From Phaeacidiphilus oryzae TH49 (GTDB lineage: Bacteria > Actinomycetota > Actinomycetes > Streptomycetales > Streptomycetaceae): DNA of 64,000 nucleotides. The stretch is from the NCBI RefSeq assembly GCF_000744815.1, contig NZ_JQMQ01000005.1:6033801-6097800 (forward strand). Reading direction: 5' to 3'. Numbering within the stretch: the first letter of the stretch is position 1; every line of letters starts with the position of its first letter. The notes beneath the pieces were generated by a model, which saw nothing but the letters and a program-made list of their open reading frames with translations, made no database searches and was not told where the DNA came from. Both the position numbers and the translations under genes were made by a program. Below, piece by piece: positions 32,409-43,352 of this stretch.

Positions 32409-33974
32409 TCAGTCGCCGAGGCCCGCCTCCTCGAGGTCGAGGGTGCGCTGGAGGCGGCGGCGGGTCGCGTCGGTGATGCGGTGGGACGCGTAGAGGCGGC
32501 GGAGCTCGGCGGTCTCGGCGGCGATGAGCGCGCGGCGGAGTTCGCGGTGGGCGGACAGCAGGGAGTCGGAGCGGTCGCTCTCGGTGTCCGGGGAGCCCGC
32601 CGCGGCATCCTCTATGCGGGCGGTGAGGCCGCGGCGGAGCTGGTCGACGACGACGTCCGGCGCGGCGTCGAGCTCGGCGAGCTGCTCGAGTTCGGCGAGG
32701 CCGGCCGCGGCCAGCAGCTTCTCCGCATCGGCCTGTTCGCGCGCGGTCGCCTCCGGCTCCAGCGCGATGCCGGAGCGGCGTACCACCGGCGCCAGGCTGA
32801 AGCCCTGGAGGACGAGGGTGAGGACGACCACCCCGGTCGTCATCACCAGCACCAGCGAGCGGTGCGGCAGCGGCAGCCCGTCGCCCGCCGCCAGCGGGAT
32901 GGTCAGCGCGGCGGCCAGCGGCATGACGCCGCGGGTGCCGGCCCAGGTGACCACCATCGGCACCCGCCAGGAGAGGTGCTCCTGCCCCCGCCGGCGGGCC
33001 ATCAGCGCGGTCATCGGGAACACCCACAGCATCCGCAGCGCGATCACCGTCGCCGCGACCGCCAGCACGCCCCAGGCCCAGCCGCGCTCGTCGGGCCTCA
33101 GATCGTGGATGAGGGAGGGCAGTTCGAGGCCGATGACGGCGAAGACCACGCTTTCCAGCAGGAAGACCACCGTGTCGTAGACGGCGTGCACCTGAAGGCG
33201 GATCTGGGCGTTGGTGAGGCGGTGGCCGGTCCCGCCGAGGATCACGCCGGCGACCACCACGCCCATCACCCCGGAGGTGTGGGCGTCCTCCGCCAGCACA
33301 TAGGCCGCGTACGGGGTGACCAGCGCGATCACCGTCTCCAGCACCGGGTCCTCGGTGCGCCGGCGGATCAGCATCACCACGCCGGCGACCGCCGCCCCTA
33401 TCGCCGCCCCGCCGCCGGCCAGCAGCCCGAACTGGCCCACCGCGTGCGGCAGGGAGAAGGCTCCGGCCGCGACCGCGCCCCCGACCGCCACCTTGAAGAG
33501 CACCAGCGAGGTGGCGTCGTTGAAGAGCGACTCGGACTGCACCATGACCTGTATCCGCGGCGGCAGCGACAGCCGGCGGCCCAGCGCGGTCACGGCCACC
33601 GGGTCGGTGGAGGCCAGCACCGCGCCGAGGACGAAGGCCATCCCCCCGCTGAGCGGCGAGACCAGCCGGGCGACCACCGCCACCGCCACCGCGGTGGCCA
33701 GCACAAGGCCGATGGCGAGCACCGTGACCGGCCGCCACACCTGCTTGAGGTCGCGCGCGGAGATCTCCTCCGCGGAGGCGTAGAGCAGCGGAGGCAGCAC
33801 GCCAACGCTGATCACCTCGGGGGAGACGGCGATGTCGGGCACGAAGGGCAGCAGCCCGACCAGCACCCCCACCACCACCAGCACGGACGGTGCCGGCAGG
33901 CTCCAGCGCCGGGCGCCGGTCGCCACCACGGTGGCCAGGGCCACGAGCAGCAGGATGACGGTCAACTCGGACAT
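32409..33974 (-). CDS. Na+/H+ antiporter (CPA1 family)
   Basis: A 521-residue monovalent cation/proton exchanger. About 11-12 hydrophobic segments cover residues 1-390; the ion-binding ND motif is in SESLFNDATSLVLF, with the conserved LASTDPVAVTAL segment before and WAGTRGVMPLAAALT after. The last 130 residues are a charged cytoplasmic tail rich in Glu/Arg helices. ATG at 33974 gives a short start before the first helix. The following 239 bp before the kdp operon contain no gene that I recognise. Confidence 0.9.
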   Translation of the reverse strand: MSELTVILLLVALATVVATGARRWSLPAPSVLVVVGVLVGLLPFVPDIAVSPEVISVGVLPPLLYASAEEISARDLKQVWRPVTVLAIGLVLATAVAVAVVARLVSPLSGGMAFVLGAVLASTDPVAVTALGRRLSLPPRIQVMVQSESLFNDATSLVLFKVAVGGAVAAGAFSLPHAVGQFGLLAGGGAAIGAAVAGVVMLIRRRTEDPVLETVIALVTPYAAYVLAEDAHTSGVMGVVVAGVILGGTGHRLTNAQIRLQVHAVYDTVVFLLESVVFAVIGLELPSLIHDLRPDERGWAWGVLAVAATVIALRMLWVFPMTALMARRRGQEHLSWRVPMVVTWAGTRGVMPLAAALTIPLAAGDGLPLPHRSLVLVMTTGVVVLTLVLQGFSLAPVVRRSGIALEPEATAREQADAEKLLAAAGLAELEQLAELDAAPDVVVDQLRRGLTARIEDAAAGSPDTESDRSDSLLSAHRELRRALIAAETAELRRLYASHRITDATRRRLQRTLDLEEAGLGD

Positions 33975-34213
33975 GGCGGCAGGCCCCCGGGAAGTCGTGA
34001 ACGCGGAAACGGCTGTGGAACTGCCGACCAGACTTCCCGGCGCACCGCCCACCATCCTATTGAGACGGCGGTCTGCGTCAAAGCTTCGTAAACGAGGGCG
34101 GGCGTGGCGCAAGGGACCCGTTAACGGACGTCCCCCACCCGGATGACGTGCGCTTCCCTACCAGTGCCGGGTCCTCCGGCAGTGCGTCCCTTCGACCCCT
34201 GGGGTGGCTACCC

Positions 34214-34297
34214 ATGTCCGACGTCGCCTACATCGGGCTGACGATCCTCGTGTTCGTCGTCCTCGCGCTGATCGTCAAGGGGGTGGAACGGCTGTGA
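34214..34297 (+). CDS. 27-residue single-helix membrane peptide ahead of kdpF
   Basis: A short frame too small for routine gene calling: [21 protein letters not shown] plus KGVERL. It is one transmembrane helix flanked by an acidic start and a basic end, the same design as KdpF. Its stop overlaps the GTG of kdpF by 4 bases, exactly as the other kdp genes overlap, and GGGGTGG stands upstream. I infer that it is translated and part of the operon, possibly a second KdpF-like stabilising peptide. A TGCCGG-N5-CCGGCA hairpin (34165-34181) precedes it. Confidence 0.65.
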   Translation: MSDVAYIGLTILVFVVLALIVKGVERL

Positions 34298-34383
34298 GCG
34301 CCGACAACCTGATCGGACTGATCGTCTCCGTCGCCCTCGTCGGCTACCTCGTCATCGCCCTCATCCACCCGGAGAAGTTCTAG
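34294..34383 (+). CDS. kdpF: KdpF small subunit
   Basis: A 29-residue peptide, [20 protein letters not shown] plus IALIHPEKF, with a single hydrophobic helix and the L-H-P-E-K-F end characteristic of KdpF. KdpF stabilises the high-affinity KdpABC potassium pump. GTG start overlaps the preceding stop; its own stop (TAG) overlaps the GTG of kdpA by one base. Confidence 0.9.
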   Translation: MSADNLIGLIVSVALVGYLVIALIHPEKF

Positions 34384-36043
34384 TGAACCCGACACTCGCG
34401 GGCCTGCTGCAGGCGCTCGCTCTGGTGGCGGCGCTGGCGCTGTCGTACCGCCCGCTGGGCGACTACATGGCGCACACCCTCACCACGCGGAAGCACCTCG
34501 GGCTGGAGAGAGGCGTCTACAAGCTGATCGGCGTGAACGGTGACGCCGAGCAGACCTGGGCCGCCTATGTCCGCAGCGTGCTGGCGTTCTCGGCCGTCTC
34601 GGTGCTCTTCCTGTACCTGCTGCAGCGCCTGCAGAGCCACCTCTTCCTCTCGCTGGGAATGAAGCCGGTCGGCCCCGGCATGTCCTTCAACACCGCGGCC
34701 TCCTTCGTCACCAACACCAACTGGCAGTCGTACTCGGGGGAGTCGACGCTCGGCCACCTGGTGCAGATGGCCGGTCTGGCGGTGCAGAACTTCGTGTCGG
34801 CCGCGGTGGGCATCGCCGTGGTGGCCGCACTGATCCGCGGTTTCACCCGGAAGAAGACCGAGCACGTCGGCAATTTCTGGGTGGATCTGACCCGCGTCAC
34901 CCTGCGGGTGCTGGCTCCGCTGGCGGTGGTCTTCTGCATCGTGCTGATGGCCGGCGGCCTGGTGGAGAACTTCCACGGGATCCAGCAGATCCACACCCTC
35001 AGCGGAGGCACCCAGAACATCCCGGGCGGTCCTGTGGCCTCCCAGGAGGTCATCAAGGAGCTGGGCACCAACGGCGGCGGCTTCTACAACGCCAACTCCG
35101 CCCACCCCTTCGAGAACGCCAACCCGTTCACCAACTGGCTGGAGATCTACCTCCTGCTGGTGATCTCGTTCTCGCTGCCGCGCACCTTCGGCAGGATGGT
35201 CGGCGACAACCGGCAGGGCTACGCCGTCGTCTCGGTGATGGGCCTGTTCTGGACCGCCTCGGCCGCGCTGAACACCTTCTTCGAGTGGCAGCACAGCGGC
35301 ACCGCGCTGCACGCGGCGGGCGCGGCGATGGAGGGCAAGGAGGTCGCCTTCGGCATTCCGGGCTCGGCGCTCTTCGCCACCTCGACGACGCTGACCTCGA
35401 CCGGTGCGGTGGACTCCTTCCACGACTCGTTCAGCCCGGGCGGCGGCGGCCTGACGATCTTCAACATGATGCTCGGTGAGATCGCGCCCGGCGGTACCGG
35501 CTCCGGCCTCTACGGGATGCTGGTGCTGGCGGTCATCACGGTCTTTGTCGCCGGACTGATGGTCGGGCGGACCCCCGAGTACCTGGGGAAGAAGCTCAAC
35601 GGCCAGGTGATGAAGTTCGCCGCGCTCTACATCCTCACCACCCCGGCGCTGGTGCTGGTCGGCACCGGCATCGCGATGAGCTTCACGGGTGAGCGCAACG
35701 CCATGCTCAACAGCGGGGCGCACGGCTTCTCGGAAGTGCTCTACGCCTTCACCTCGGCGGCCAACAACAACGGATCGGCCTTCGCCGGGCTCACGGTGAC
35801 CGGGAACTTCTGGGAGGTCATGCTCGGCCTGGCGATGCTCTTCGGCCGCTTCCTGCCGATGATCTTCATCCTCGCGCTCGCCGGATCGCTGGCCCGCCAG
35901 CAACCCGTGCCCACCGGCACCGGAACCCTGCCCACCCACCGCCCGCTCTTCGTCGGAATGCTCTCCGCCGTGGTGCTGATCGTGGTCGGCCTCACCTACT
36001 TCCCGGCCCTGGCACTCGGGCCGCTCGCGGAAGGTCTCCACTG

Positions 36044-36044
<1 letters not shown>
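34383..36044 (+). CDS. kdpA: Potassium-transporting ATPase subunit A
   Basis: Potassium-channel-like subunit, 553 residues, about ten membrane segments. Selectivity-filter-like loops are visible: [56 protein letters not shown] and [14 protein letters not shown]. It binds and passes K+ while KdpB supplies energy. GTG start, one-base overlap with kdpF, and one-base overlap of its stop with kdpB, so the operon is tightly coupled. Confidence 0.97.
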
Positions 36045-38203
<2,159 letters not shown>

Positions 38204-38220
38204 AAGGGAGTTGATTCGAC

Positions 38221-38841
38221 ATGGCAGTCATGGGCAAGCCGCTTCCCACGCCGGTGCGCAACCACCTCACGGGACTTCGCCTGCTGCTGGTGTTCACGGT
38301 GCTGCTGGGACTCGCGTACCCGCTGCTGATGACCGGCATCGGGCAGGGCGTCTTCCACCACCAGGCCAACGGGTCGCTGGTGAAGGTCGAAGGAAAGGTC
38401 GTCGGGTCTTCGCTGCTGGGCCAGAACTTCGAGCTGAAGAACGGCAAGCCGGACCCCAGGTGGTTCCAGCCGCGGCCGTCCGCGGCGGGGGAGTCCGGGT
38501 ACGACGGGGCCTCGTCGACGGCGTCGAACCTGGGGCCGAACGACCCCGGGCTGACGAAGACCGTCAAGCAGCGGAAGGCGGAGGTCGCGGCGTTCAACGG
38601 CGTCTCGCAGAGCCAGGTCCCGCCGGACGCGGTGACGGCCTCGGGGTCCGGGCTCGACCCCGACATCTCGCCGCAGTACGCCGCGATCCAGGTGGACCGG
38701 GTGGCGAAGGCGCGGGGGGTGGACGCGTCCAAGGTGCGCGCGCTGGTCGCGCGGTACACGCAGGGACGTGACGCGGGGTTCCTCGGGGAGCCGCGGGTGG
38801 ACGTCCTGGAGCTGAACATCGCGCTGCAGAAGCTGAGTTGA
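38221..38841 (+). CDS. kdpC: Potassium-transporting ATPase subunit C
   Basis: A 206-residue subunit with one N-terminal membrane helix (LRLLLVFTVLLGLAYPLLMT) and an extracytoplasmic domain. Family motifs: VGSSLLGQNF, WFQPRPSAAG, SNLGPNDPGL, SGSGLDPDISPQYAAIQ and GEPRVDVLELN. It completes a kdpFABC operon. The sensor kinase/regulator genes kdpDE, often directly downstream, are absent; a palindromic repeat and a converging ABC transporter follow instead. Confidence 0.96.
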   Translation: MAVMGKPLPTPVRNHLTGLRLLLVFTVLLGLAYPLLMTGIGQGVFHHQANGSLVKVEGKVVGSSLLGQNFELKNGKPDPRWFQPRPSAAGESGYDGASSTASNLGPNDPGLTKTVKQRKAEVAAFNGVSQSQVPPDAVTASGSGLDPDISPQYAAIQVDRVAKARGVDASKVRALVARYTQGRDAGFLGEPRVDVLELNIALQKLS

Positions 38842-38883
38842 CGGGGTGCGGGACCGCCCCGGGCCCCGCTGAGTAGCCCCGGA

Positions 38884-39066
38884 CGGAGCGCCGCAGGCGC
38901 GAACCAGGGGCGCGGGGAACTGCGCGCCCGGCCGTCTACGGCGCCGCACCCGGCAACGGGGTCTGGGTTGCAACCCAGTGGTCGTTGCCGGGTGCGGCGC
39001 CGTTGCGCGCGGGCCGCGCGGTTCCCCGCGCCCCTGGAATCGCCCTTCGGGCTTCTTCCGGGGGCG
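38884..39066. repeat. Nested palindromic repeat element, copy 4
   Basis: The most regular copy. Arms at 38907-38927 and 39013-39034; inner CGGCAACG/CGTTGCCG; and a perfect 16-bp tip CTGGGTTGCAACCCAG (38963-38978). It occupies the gap between converging kdpC and ABC transporter genes, ending one base before the transporter stop codon. Confidence 0.88.
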
Positions 39067-39067
39067 G

Positions 39068-40879
39068 CTACGCCGCCGTCGCGACGTCGCTGTCGCGTTC
39101 GACCAGCGCGGCGTACCTGCCGCCGAGGGACATCAGCTTCGCGTGGCTGCCGACCTCGGCGACCTCTCCGTGGTCCAGGACCACGATCTGGTCCGCGTCC
39201 CGGACGGTGGACAACCGGTGGGCGATGGTGATCGTGGTCCGCCCCGCGGACAGCGCGTCGATCGCCGACTGCACCGCCGCCTCGGTGCGGGTGTCGAGCG
39301 CGGACGTCGCCTCGTCCAGGACCAGGACCGGCGGGTCGCGGAGGATGGTCCGCGCGATGGCCAGGCGCTGCTTCTCGCCCCCGGAGAAGCGGTAGCCGCG
39401 CTCGCCGACCAGGGTGTCGTAGCCGTCCGGCAGGCCGGCGATGTGGTCGTGGATCCGCGCCGCCCGCGCCGCCGCGACCAGCTCCTCGTCGGTCGCGTCC
39501 GGCTTGGCGAAGCGGAGGTTGTCGGCGACCGAGGCGTGGAAGAGGTAGGTCTCCTGGGAGACCACCCCGACCGCCGCCGCCAGCGCCTCGAAGGAGAGGT
39601 CCCGGACGTCCGTCCCGTCGATGGTCACCCGCCCGGCGTCGACGTCGTACAGCCGGGGGACGAGGTAGCTGAGGGTGGTCTTGCCGGAGCCGGTCTCGCC
39701 GACCACGGCGAGCGAGCCGCCGGCCGGGATGTCGAGGTCGATGCCGCTGAGGGTGGGCCGCGGCTGCGCCGCCTCGTAGCGGAAGTCGACGTTCTCGAAG
39801 CGGACGTGGCCGGCCGCCCGCCGGTGCGGGGTCAGCGCGTTCGGCCGCTCGGTGATGCCGGGGACCAGGTCCAGGTACTCGAAGATGCGCTGGAAGAGCG
39901 CCAGCGAGGTCTGCACGGAGACGCCGACCTGGAGGAGGGAGACGGTCGGGCGGAACAGATTCTGCTGGAGGGTGGTGAAGGCCACCAGCGTGCCGATGGA
40001 CGCCCCCGCCTGGCCGGCGGTGAGCATCCCGGCGACCCAGTAGATGACCGCGGGCATGCAGGCCATCACGATCTGGATGGTGGACTGCCGCCAGCGGCCG
40101 GCCATGTCGGCGCGGACCTCCAGGTCCGCCAGCGCCTGGGACTCCCGCTCGAAGTCCGCGCTGAGGGCGCGCGAGCGGCCCATGGTCCGGCCGAGGAGGA
40201 TGCCGCTGACGGAGAGGGACTCCTGCATCACCGAGGAGATCACGGCGAGCTGCTTCTGCCGCTGGCCGGCTATCCGGCGCCGCTCGGTGCCGACCCGCCG
40301 GCTGATCCACACGAAGAGCGGGAGGAGCACCAGCGAGACGACGGTCAGCTTCCAGTCCAGCGCGATCATCGCGATGACCGTCGCCACCACGGTGGTGAAG
40401 TTGGACACCAGCGAGGTGGCCGTGGTGGTGACGGTGGACTGCATTCCGCCGATGTCGTTGGCGATCCTGGACTGCACCTCGCCGGTGCGGGTCCGGGTGA
40501 AGAAGGCCAGCGGCATCCGCTGGAGATGGGCGTAGACCGAGGAGCGGAGGTCGTGCATCACCCGCTGGCCCACGGAGGTGCTCAGATAGGTCTGGAGGAC
40601 GGAGAAGACCGAGTTCGCCACGGCGATGACGATCATGCCCAGGGCGAGCAGCGAGAGGAGGCCGGTGCGGCCGTGCGGGATGGCGTCGTCCAGGATCCCG
40701 CGGAGCAGGAACGGGGAGGCGACGGACACCAGGGACGAGGCGCCCACCAGCAGTCCCACCACGAGGAGCTGGACCCGGTAGGGCCGGAAGAGCCGGACGA
40801 TCCGGCGCAGTTGGCGCGGCGGTGCGGATTCCCCCGCCGCGCGCTTCGGCGGGGTCCAGTTGATCTCGGGTGGTTTCAC
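39068..40879 (-). CDS. ABC multidrug/lipid half-transporter (fused membrane and ATPase domains)
   Basis: A 603-residue exporter of the MsbA/LmrA type. Residues 1-330 form the six-helix membrane domain (coupling segment MPLAFFTRTRTGEVQSRIAND). The C-terminal ATPase has Walker A VVGETGSGKTTLS, signature FSGGEKQRLAIA, Walker B VLVLDEATSALD and the switch histidine in IAHRLSTV. It would work as a homodimer and is monocistronic. Its promoter region is unusually A/T-rich. Substrate unknown; multidrug, lipid or peptide export are all possible. Confidence 0.9.
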   Translation of the reverse strand: MKPPEINWTPPKRAAGESAPPRQLRRIVRLFRPYRVQLLVVGLLVGASSLVSVASPFLLRGILDDAIPHGRTGLLSLLALGMIVIAVANSVFSVLQTYLSTSVGQRVMHDLRSSVYAHLQRMPLAFFTRTRTGEVQSRIANDIGGMQSTVTTTATSLVSNFTTVVATVIAMIALDWKLTVVSLVLLPLFVWISRRVGTERRRIAGQRQKQLAVISSVMQESLSVSGILLGRTMGRSRALSADFERESQALADLEVRADMAGRWRQSTIQIVMACMPAVIYWVAGMLTAGQAGASIGTLVAFTTLQQNLFRPTVSLLQVGVSVQTSLALFQRIFEYLDLVPGITERPNALTPHRRAAGHVRFENVDFRYEAAQPRPTLSGIDLDIPAGGSLAVVGETGSGKTTLSYLVPRLYDVDAGRVTIDGTDVRDLSFEALAAAVGVVSQETYLFHASVADNLRFAKPDATDEELVAAARAARIHDHIAGLPDGYDTLVGERGYRFSGGEKQRLAIARTILRDPPVLVLDEATSALDTRTEAAVQSAIDALSAGRTTITIAHRLSTVRDADQIVVLDHGEVAEVGSHAKLMSLGGRYAALVERDSDVATAA

Positions 40880-40934
40880 TATGGGGTGCCTCCAGGGGCC
40901 GGGTTTCGGGACAGGTGAGGGTCTGCGCTCGTCA

Positions 40935-40985
40935 ACTGAGCGTACAGCATAATTGTTCCCGCTAATAGTGAGTATAGCTCTGTAA
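40935..40985 (-). promoter_or_regulatory. A/T-rich promoter/operator region of ABC transporter
   Basis: This stretch, starting about 55 bp upstream of the ABC transporter ATG, is rich in TATA/AATTA words in otherwise GC-rich DNA and contains partial dyads (CTAATAGTG, AGTATAGC, AATTGTT). It probably holds the promoter and a regulator site, but I cannot define a consensus. The neighbouring SDR gene ends at its far edge. Confidence 0.4.
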
Positions 40986-41002
40986 TTTTGGGGGCCGGCC
41001 GT

Positions 41003-41782
41003 TCAGCGCATCACCGTGCCCCCGTCCACGCTGAGGACCTGGCCGTTCACCCAGGACGCCGCGTCCGAGAGGAGGACGGCGGTCATCGCCGCGATGTCCG
41101 CGGGCTCACCGAGGCGCGGGCTCGGGGTGCCGCGCAGCAGCTTCCGCTTGAGCTCCTCGGAGGCGCTCTCGCGGACCCGGTCGGTCAGCACCAGACCGGG
41201 CGCGATGGCGTTGGCGCGGACGCCCTCCCGGCCCCAGCGCGAGGCCACATGCCGGACCAGGGCGTTGATCCCGGCCTTGGTGGCGGCGTAGGCGGGGCGG
41301 GTCGGCTCGCCGACGAAGGCGGCGTCGGAGGAGGTGTGGACGAGCGCGCCGCCGCCGCCCGCCAGCAGCCGCGGCACCACGTGCCGGGCGACCAGCATGT
41401 GGCCGCGGAGGTTGACCGCCATGATGCCGTCCCACACGGCGAGGTCCATGTCGACCACGTCGGTGTCGCCGGGCAGCAACTGCATCGCCCCCGCGTTGAC
41501 GTGGGCGCCGTCCAGGCCGCCGTACGCGTCGACGGCGGTCTCGACCAGGGCGCGCACCGAGGCCTCGTCGGCGATGTCCACCCGCACCGGGACGGCCTGG
41601 CCGCCCTCCCCGATGATGGCCTCGGCGACGGCCTCGGCGCCGGGCAGGTCGATGTCGCCGACCACCACCCTGGCCCCCTCGGCGGCCAGCCGGCGGGCGG
41701 AGGCGGCGCCGATCCCGGTGGCCGCACCGGCGACGATGACGGACTTTCCGGCGAGTCGTTCGGCTTGGGGGGTCTCAGTCAT
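41003..41782 (-). CDS. Short-chain dehydrogenase/reductase
   Basis: A classical SDR of about 259 residues. Cofactor motif AGAATGIGAASARRL, then GDIDLPGAE: aspartate after strand 2 favours NAD(H). NAGAMQL corresponds to the NAG motif (N-A-G); catalytic serine lies in VHTSSDAAF and Y-x-x-x-K in PAYAATKAGIN. C-terminal WVNGQVLSVDGGTVM is standard. ATG at 41782 is chosen to fit the usual short N-terminus. Oxidises or reduces an unknown alcohol or ketone. Single gene between the ABC transporter promoter and a small membrane protein gene. Confidence 0.9.
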   Translation of the reverse strand: MTETPQAERLAGKSVIVAGAATGIGAASARRLAAEGARVVVGDIDLPGAEAVAEAIIGEGGQAVPVRVDIADEASVRALVETAVDAYGGLDGAHVNAGAMQLLPGDTDVVDMDLAVWDGIMAVNLRGHMLVARHVVPRLLAGGGGALVHTSSDAAFVGEPTRPAYAATKAGINALVRHVASRWGREGVRANAIAPGLVLTDRVRESASEELKRKLLRGTPSPRLGEPADIAAMTAVLLSDAASWVNGQVLSVDGGTVMR

Positions 41783-41847
41783 GCGCGCCAGTATGGGAAC
41801 GCCGTTCGCAGGAGGGAAGGGCGTCGCGGGCCGCGCGGCCCCAAGGC

Positions 41848-42210
41848 TCAGAGGTCGGTGAGCTCCTCGGCGTAGACCTGGGACAGCGGCTGCGGGCCCA
41901 CGTACTGCTGGCAGTCGCACTGGCCGGGCTCGAAGCGCAGCGGCTTCCTGTTCTCGTCCCAGGCCGTGGGCACCTCGACGCGCTCGTGGCAGCGGCCGCC
42001 GCGGTCGTGCTTGGCGAGATGGTGGGTGCAGCCGCAGATCGGCTCCGGCGGCCTCCGGGCCGCCTCGACGGCCAGCCGCTCCTCCTTCGCCGCCTCGATC
42101 CTCTGCAGCCTCCGCTCATGGCGGTTGCGCAGCGCGGTGCGGACATTGTCCGTCACCCAGGCGAAGCCGCCCGTCCAGAAGACGATGAGCACCCACCAGA
42201 ACCAGCTCAC
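41848..42210 (-). CDS. Small membrane protein with Cys/His-rich cytoplasmic tail
   Basis: A 120-residue protein: GTG start after GGGGAGGGGG, a Trp-rich membrane segment (WFWWVLIVFWTGGFAWV), a basic/acidic helix (RHERRLQRIEAAKEERLAVE), then a motif ICGCTHHLAKHDRGGRCHE and later GQCDCQQYVGP. The CxC-HH-x3-H-x5-CH arrangement and the CDC element could bind zinc or another metal. Co-directional with the SDR gene after 65 bp. I recognise no named family; the motif looks conserved-type instead of random. Confidence 0.7.
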   Translation of the reverse strand: MSWFWWVLIVFWTGGFAWVTDNVRTALRNRHERRLQRIEAAKEERLAVEAARRPPEPICGCTHHLAKHDRGGRCHERVEVPTAWDENRKPLRFEPGQCDCQQYVGPQPLSQVYAEELTDL

Positions 42211-42269
42211 GGTTTCCCCCTCCCCGTGTCCCCCTGGCAGCCAGCATAGACGGCCGGGGTGACGGCGGG

Positions 42270-43133
42270 TCAGTTCTGCCGGGGAAGCAGCTCCTCGGCG
42301 AAGCGGGCCAGGAACTCCGGGAAGGGGCGGGTGCCGGCGTAGTAGACGACGAACTTGCTGAGGCCGGCGTCGATGTACTCGTCGAGGAGCGCGTGGAGCC
42401 GCGGCCAGTCGGCGGCGGCGAGCCGGCCGGGGTCGGCGCCGGGGCGGCGGTCGCGGGCGGTGGCCACCAGCCGGGGCGGGAGTTCGCCGTCGGCGAGGGT
42501 GAGGCTGATGCCGTAGTGGTCGGCGTCGATGGCGCGGCCGGCCTCGGCGGCGGACTCCTCGATGGCCTCCCGGGCGGCGCGGGCCTCCGGCGGGGTGAGG
42601 AAGCTGCCCAGCCAGCCGTCCCCGTGGCGGCCGACGCGGCGGAGGCCGGCGGGGGCGCTGCCGCCGAGCCAGAGGTCGAGCGGTTTGCCGGGGCCGGAGC
42701 CAGAGCCGGGGCCGAGGTCGCCTCCCGTGAGGGCGGCGCGGAGGTCGCGCAGGGCCTCGTCGAAGGCGTCGCCGCGGCGGACGCCGGCCGGGAGCGGGAA
42801 GTACGCCCGCTCGGCGCGGCGGGCCGGCTGGAGGCCGAAGACCGGCAGGACGCGACCCGGGGTGAGGGCGGCGAGAGACGCCAACTGCTTGGCGACCAGG
42901 GTGGGTTGACGTCCGGGCAGGACCGCGACGGAGGTGCCGGCCTTGAGCCTGCGGGTCCTGGCGAGGACGTGCGCCATGCCGATGAAGGGGTCGGCGGCGG
43001 GGGAGTGGATGTGCTCCGAGAGCCAGAGCGAGTCGATCCCCGCGGCCTCCGCCTGGTCGGCGACGTCCCCGAGCGTCCCCGCGGGCGTCGAGGCCCCGAG
43101 CCCCACCCCGAACCGCACCTTCAGCTTCGCCAT
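42270..43133 (-). CDS. LLM-class (F420-dependent-type) oxidoreductase
   Basis: A 287-residue luciferase-like monooxygenase-fold protein. Motifs: VRFGVGLGA at strand 1, AGIDSLWLSEHIHSP (the conserved D-S-x-W-x-x-E/D-H segment), KAGTSVAVLPGRQPTLVAKQ, and PLDLWLGGSAPAGLRRVGR near residue 165-185. In actinobacteria most such TIGR03854-like proteins use F420 instead of FMN, but this cannot be decided here. ATG at 43133 gives the normal N-terminus. Substrate unknown. Confidence 0.85.
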   Translation of the reverse strand: MAKLKVRFGVGLGASTPAGTLGDVADQAEAAGIDSLWLSEHIHSPAADPFIGMAHVLARTRRLKAGTSVAVLPGRQPTLVAKQLASLAALTPGRVLPVFGLQPARRAERAYFPLPAGVRRGDAFDEALRDLRAALTGGDLGPGSGSGPGKPLDLWLGGSAPAGLRRVGRHGDGWLGSFLTPPEARAAREAIEESAAEAGRAIDADHYGISLTLADGELPPRLVATARDRRPGADPGRLAAADWPRLHALLDEYIDAGLSKFVVYYAGTRPFPEFLARFAEELLPRQN

Positions 43134-43153
43134 GCGCCCGAGGGTAACGCGCG

Positions 43154-43345
43154 CGCCCCGGAGGTAGCGCCGCAGGCGCATCTCGGGGGCGCGGGGAACT
43201 GCGCGCCCGGCCGGCTACGGTCCGCACCCGGCAACGGCTCCCGGGTTGCAACCCCAGCTCCGTTGCCGCTTGCGGCGCCGTTCGCGCCGGGCGCGCAGTT
43301 CCCGCGCCCCTGAGCTGCGCCTGCGGCGCTACCTCCGGGGCGCGC
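43154..43345. repeat. Nested palindromic repeat element, copy 5
   Basis: Between the 3' end of the uroporphyrinogen-synthase-like regulator and the start of the LLM gene, both on the minus strand. Arms 43186-43206 and 43291-43310 (one C shorter than other copies); inner GCAACGG/CCGTTGC and GGGTTGCAACCC; outer GCGCCGCAGGCGC and GCGCCTGCGGCGC. Confidence 0.85.
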
Positions 43346-43352
43346 GGCGGGT

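Noticed and set aside
30698-32608. A long minus-strand frame over the polymerase gene
   Set aside because: Antisense to the LigD-type polymerase and continuing through a repeat element; no motif.
34113-34213. Possible c-di-AMP or potassium riboswitch before kdp
   Set aside because: The roughly 100-bp leader contains only a small TGCCGG-N5-CCGGCA hairpin and no recognisable ydaO-type conserved sequence.
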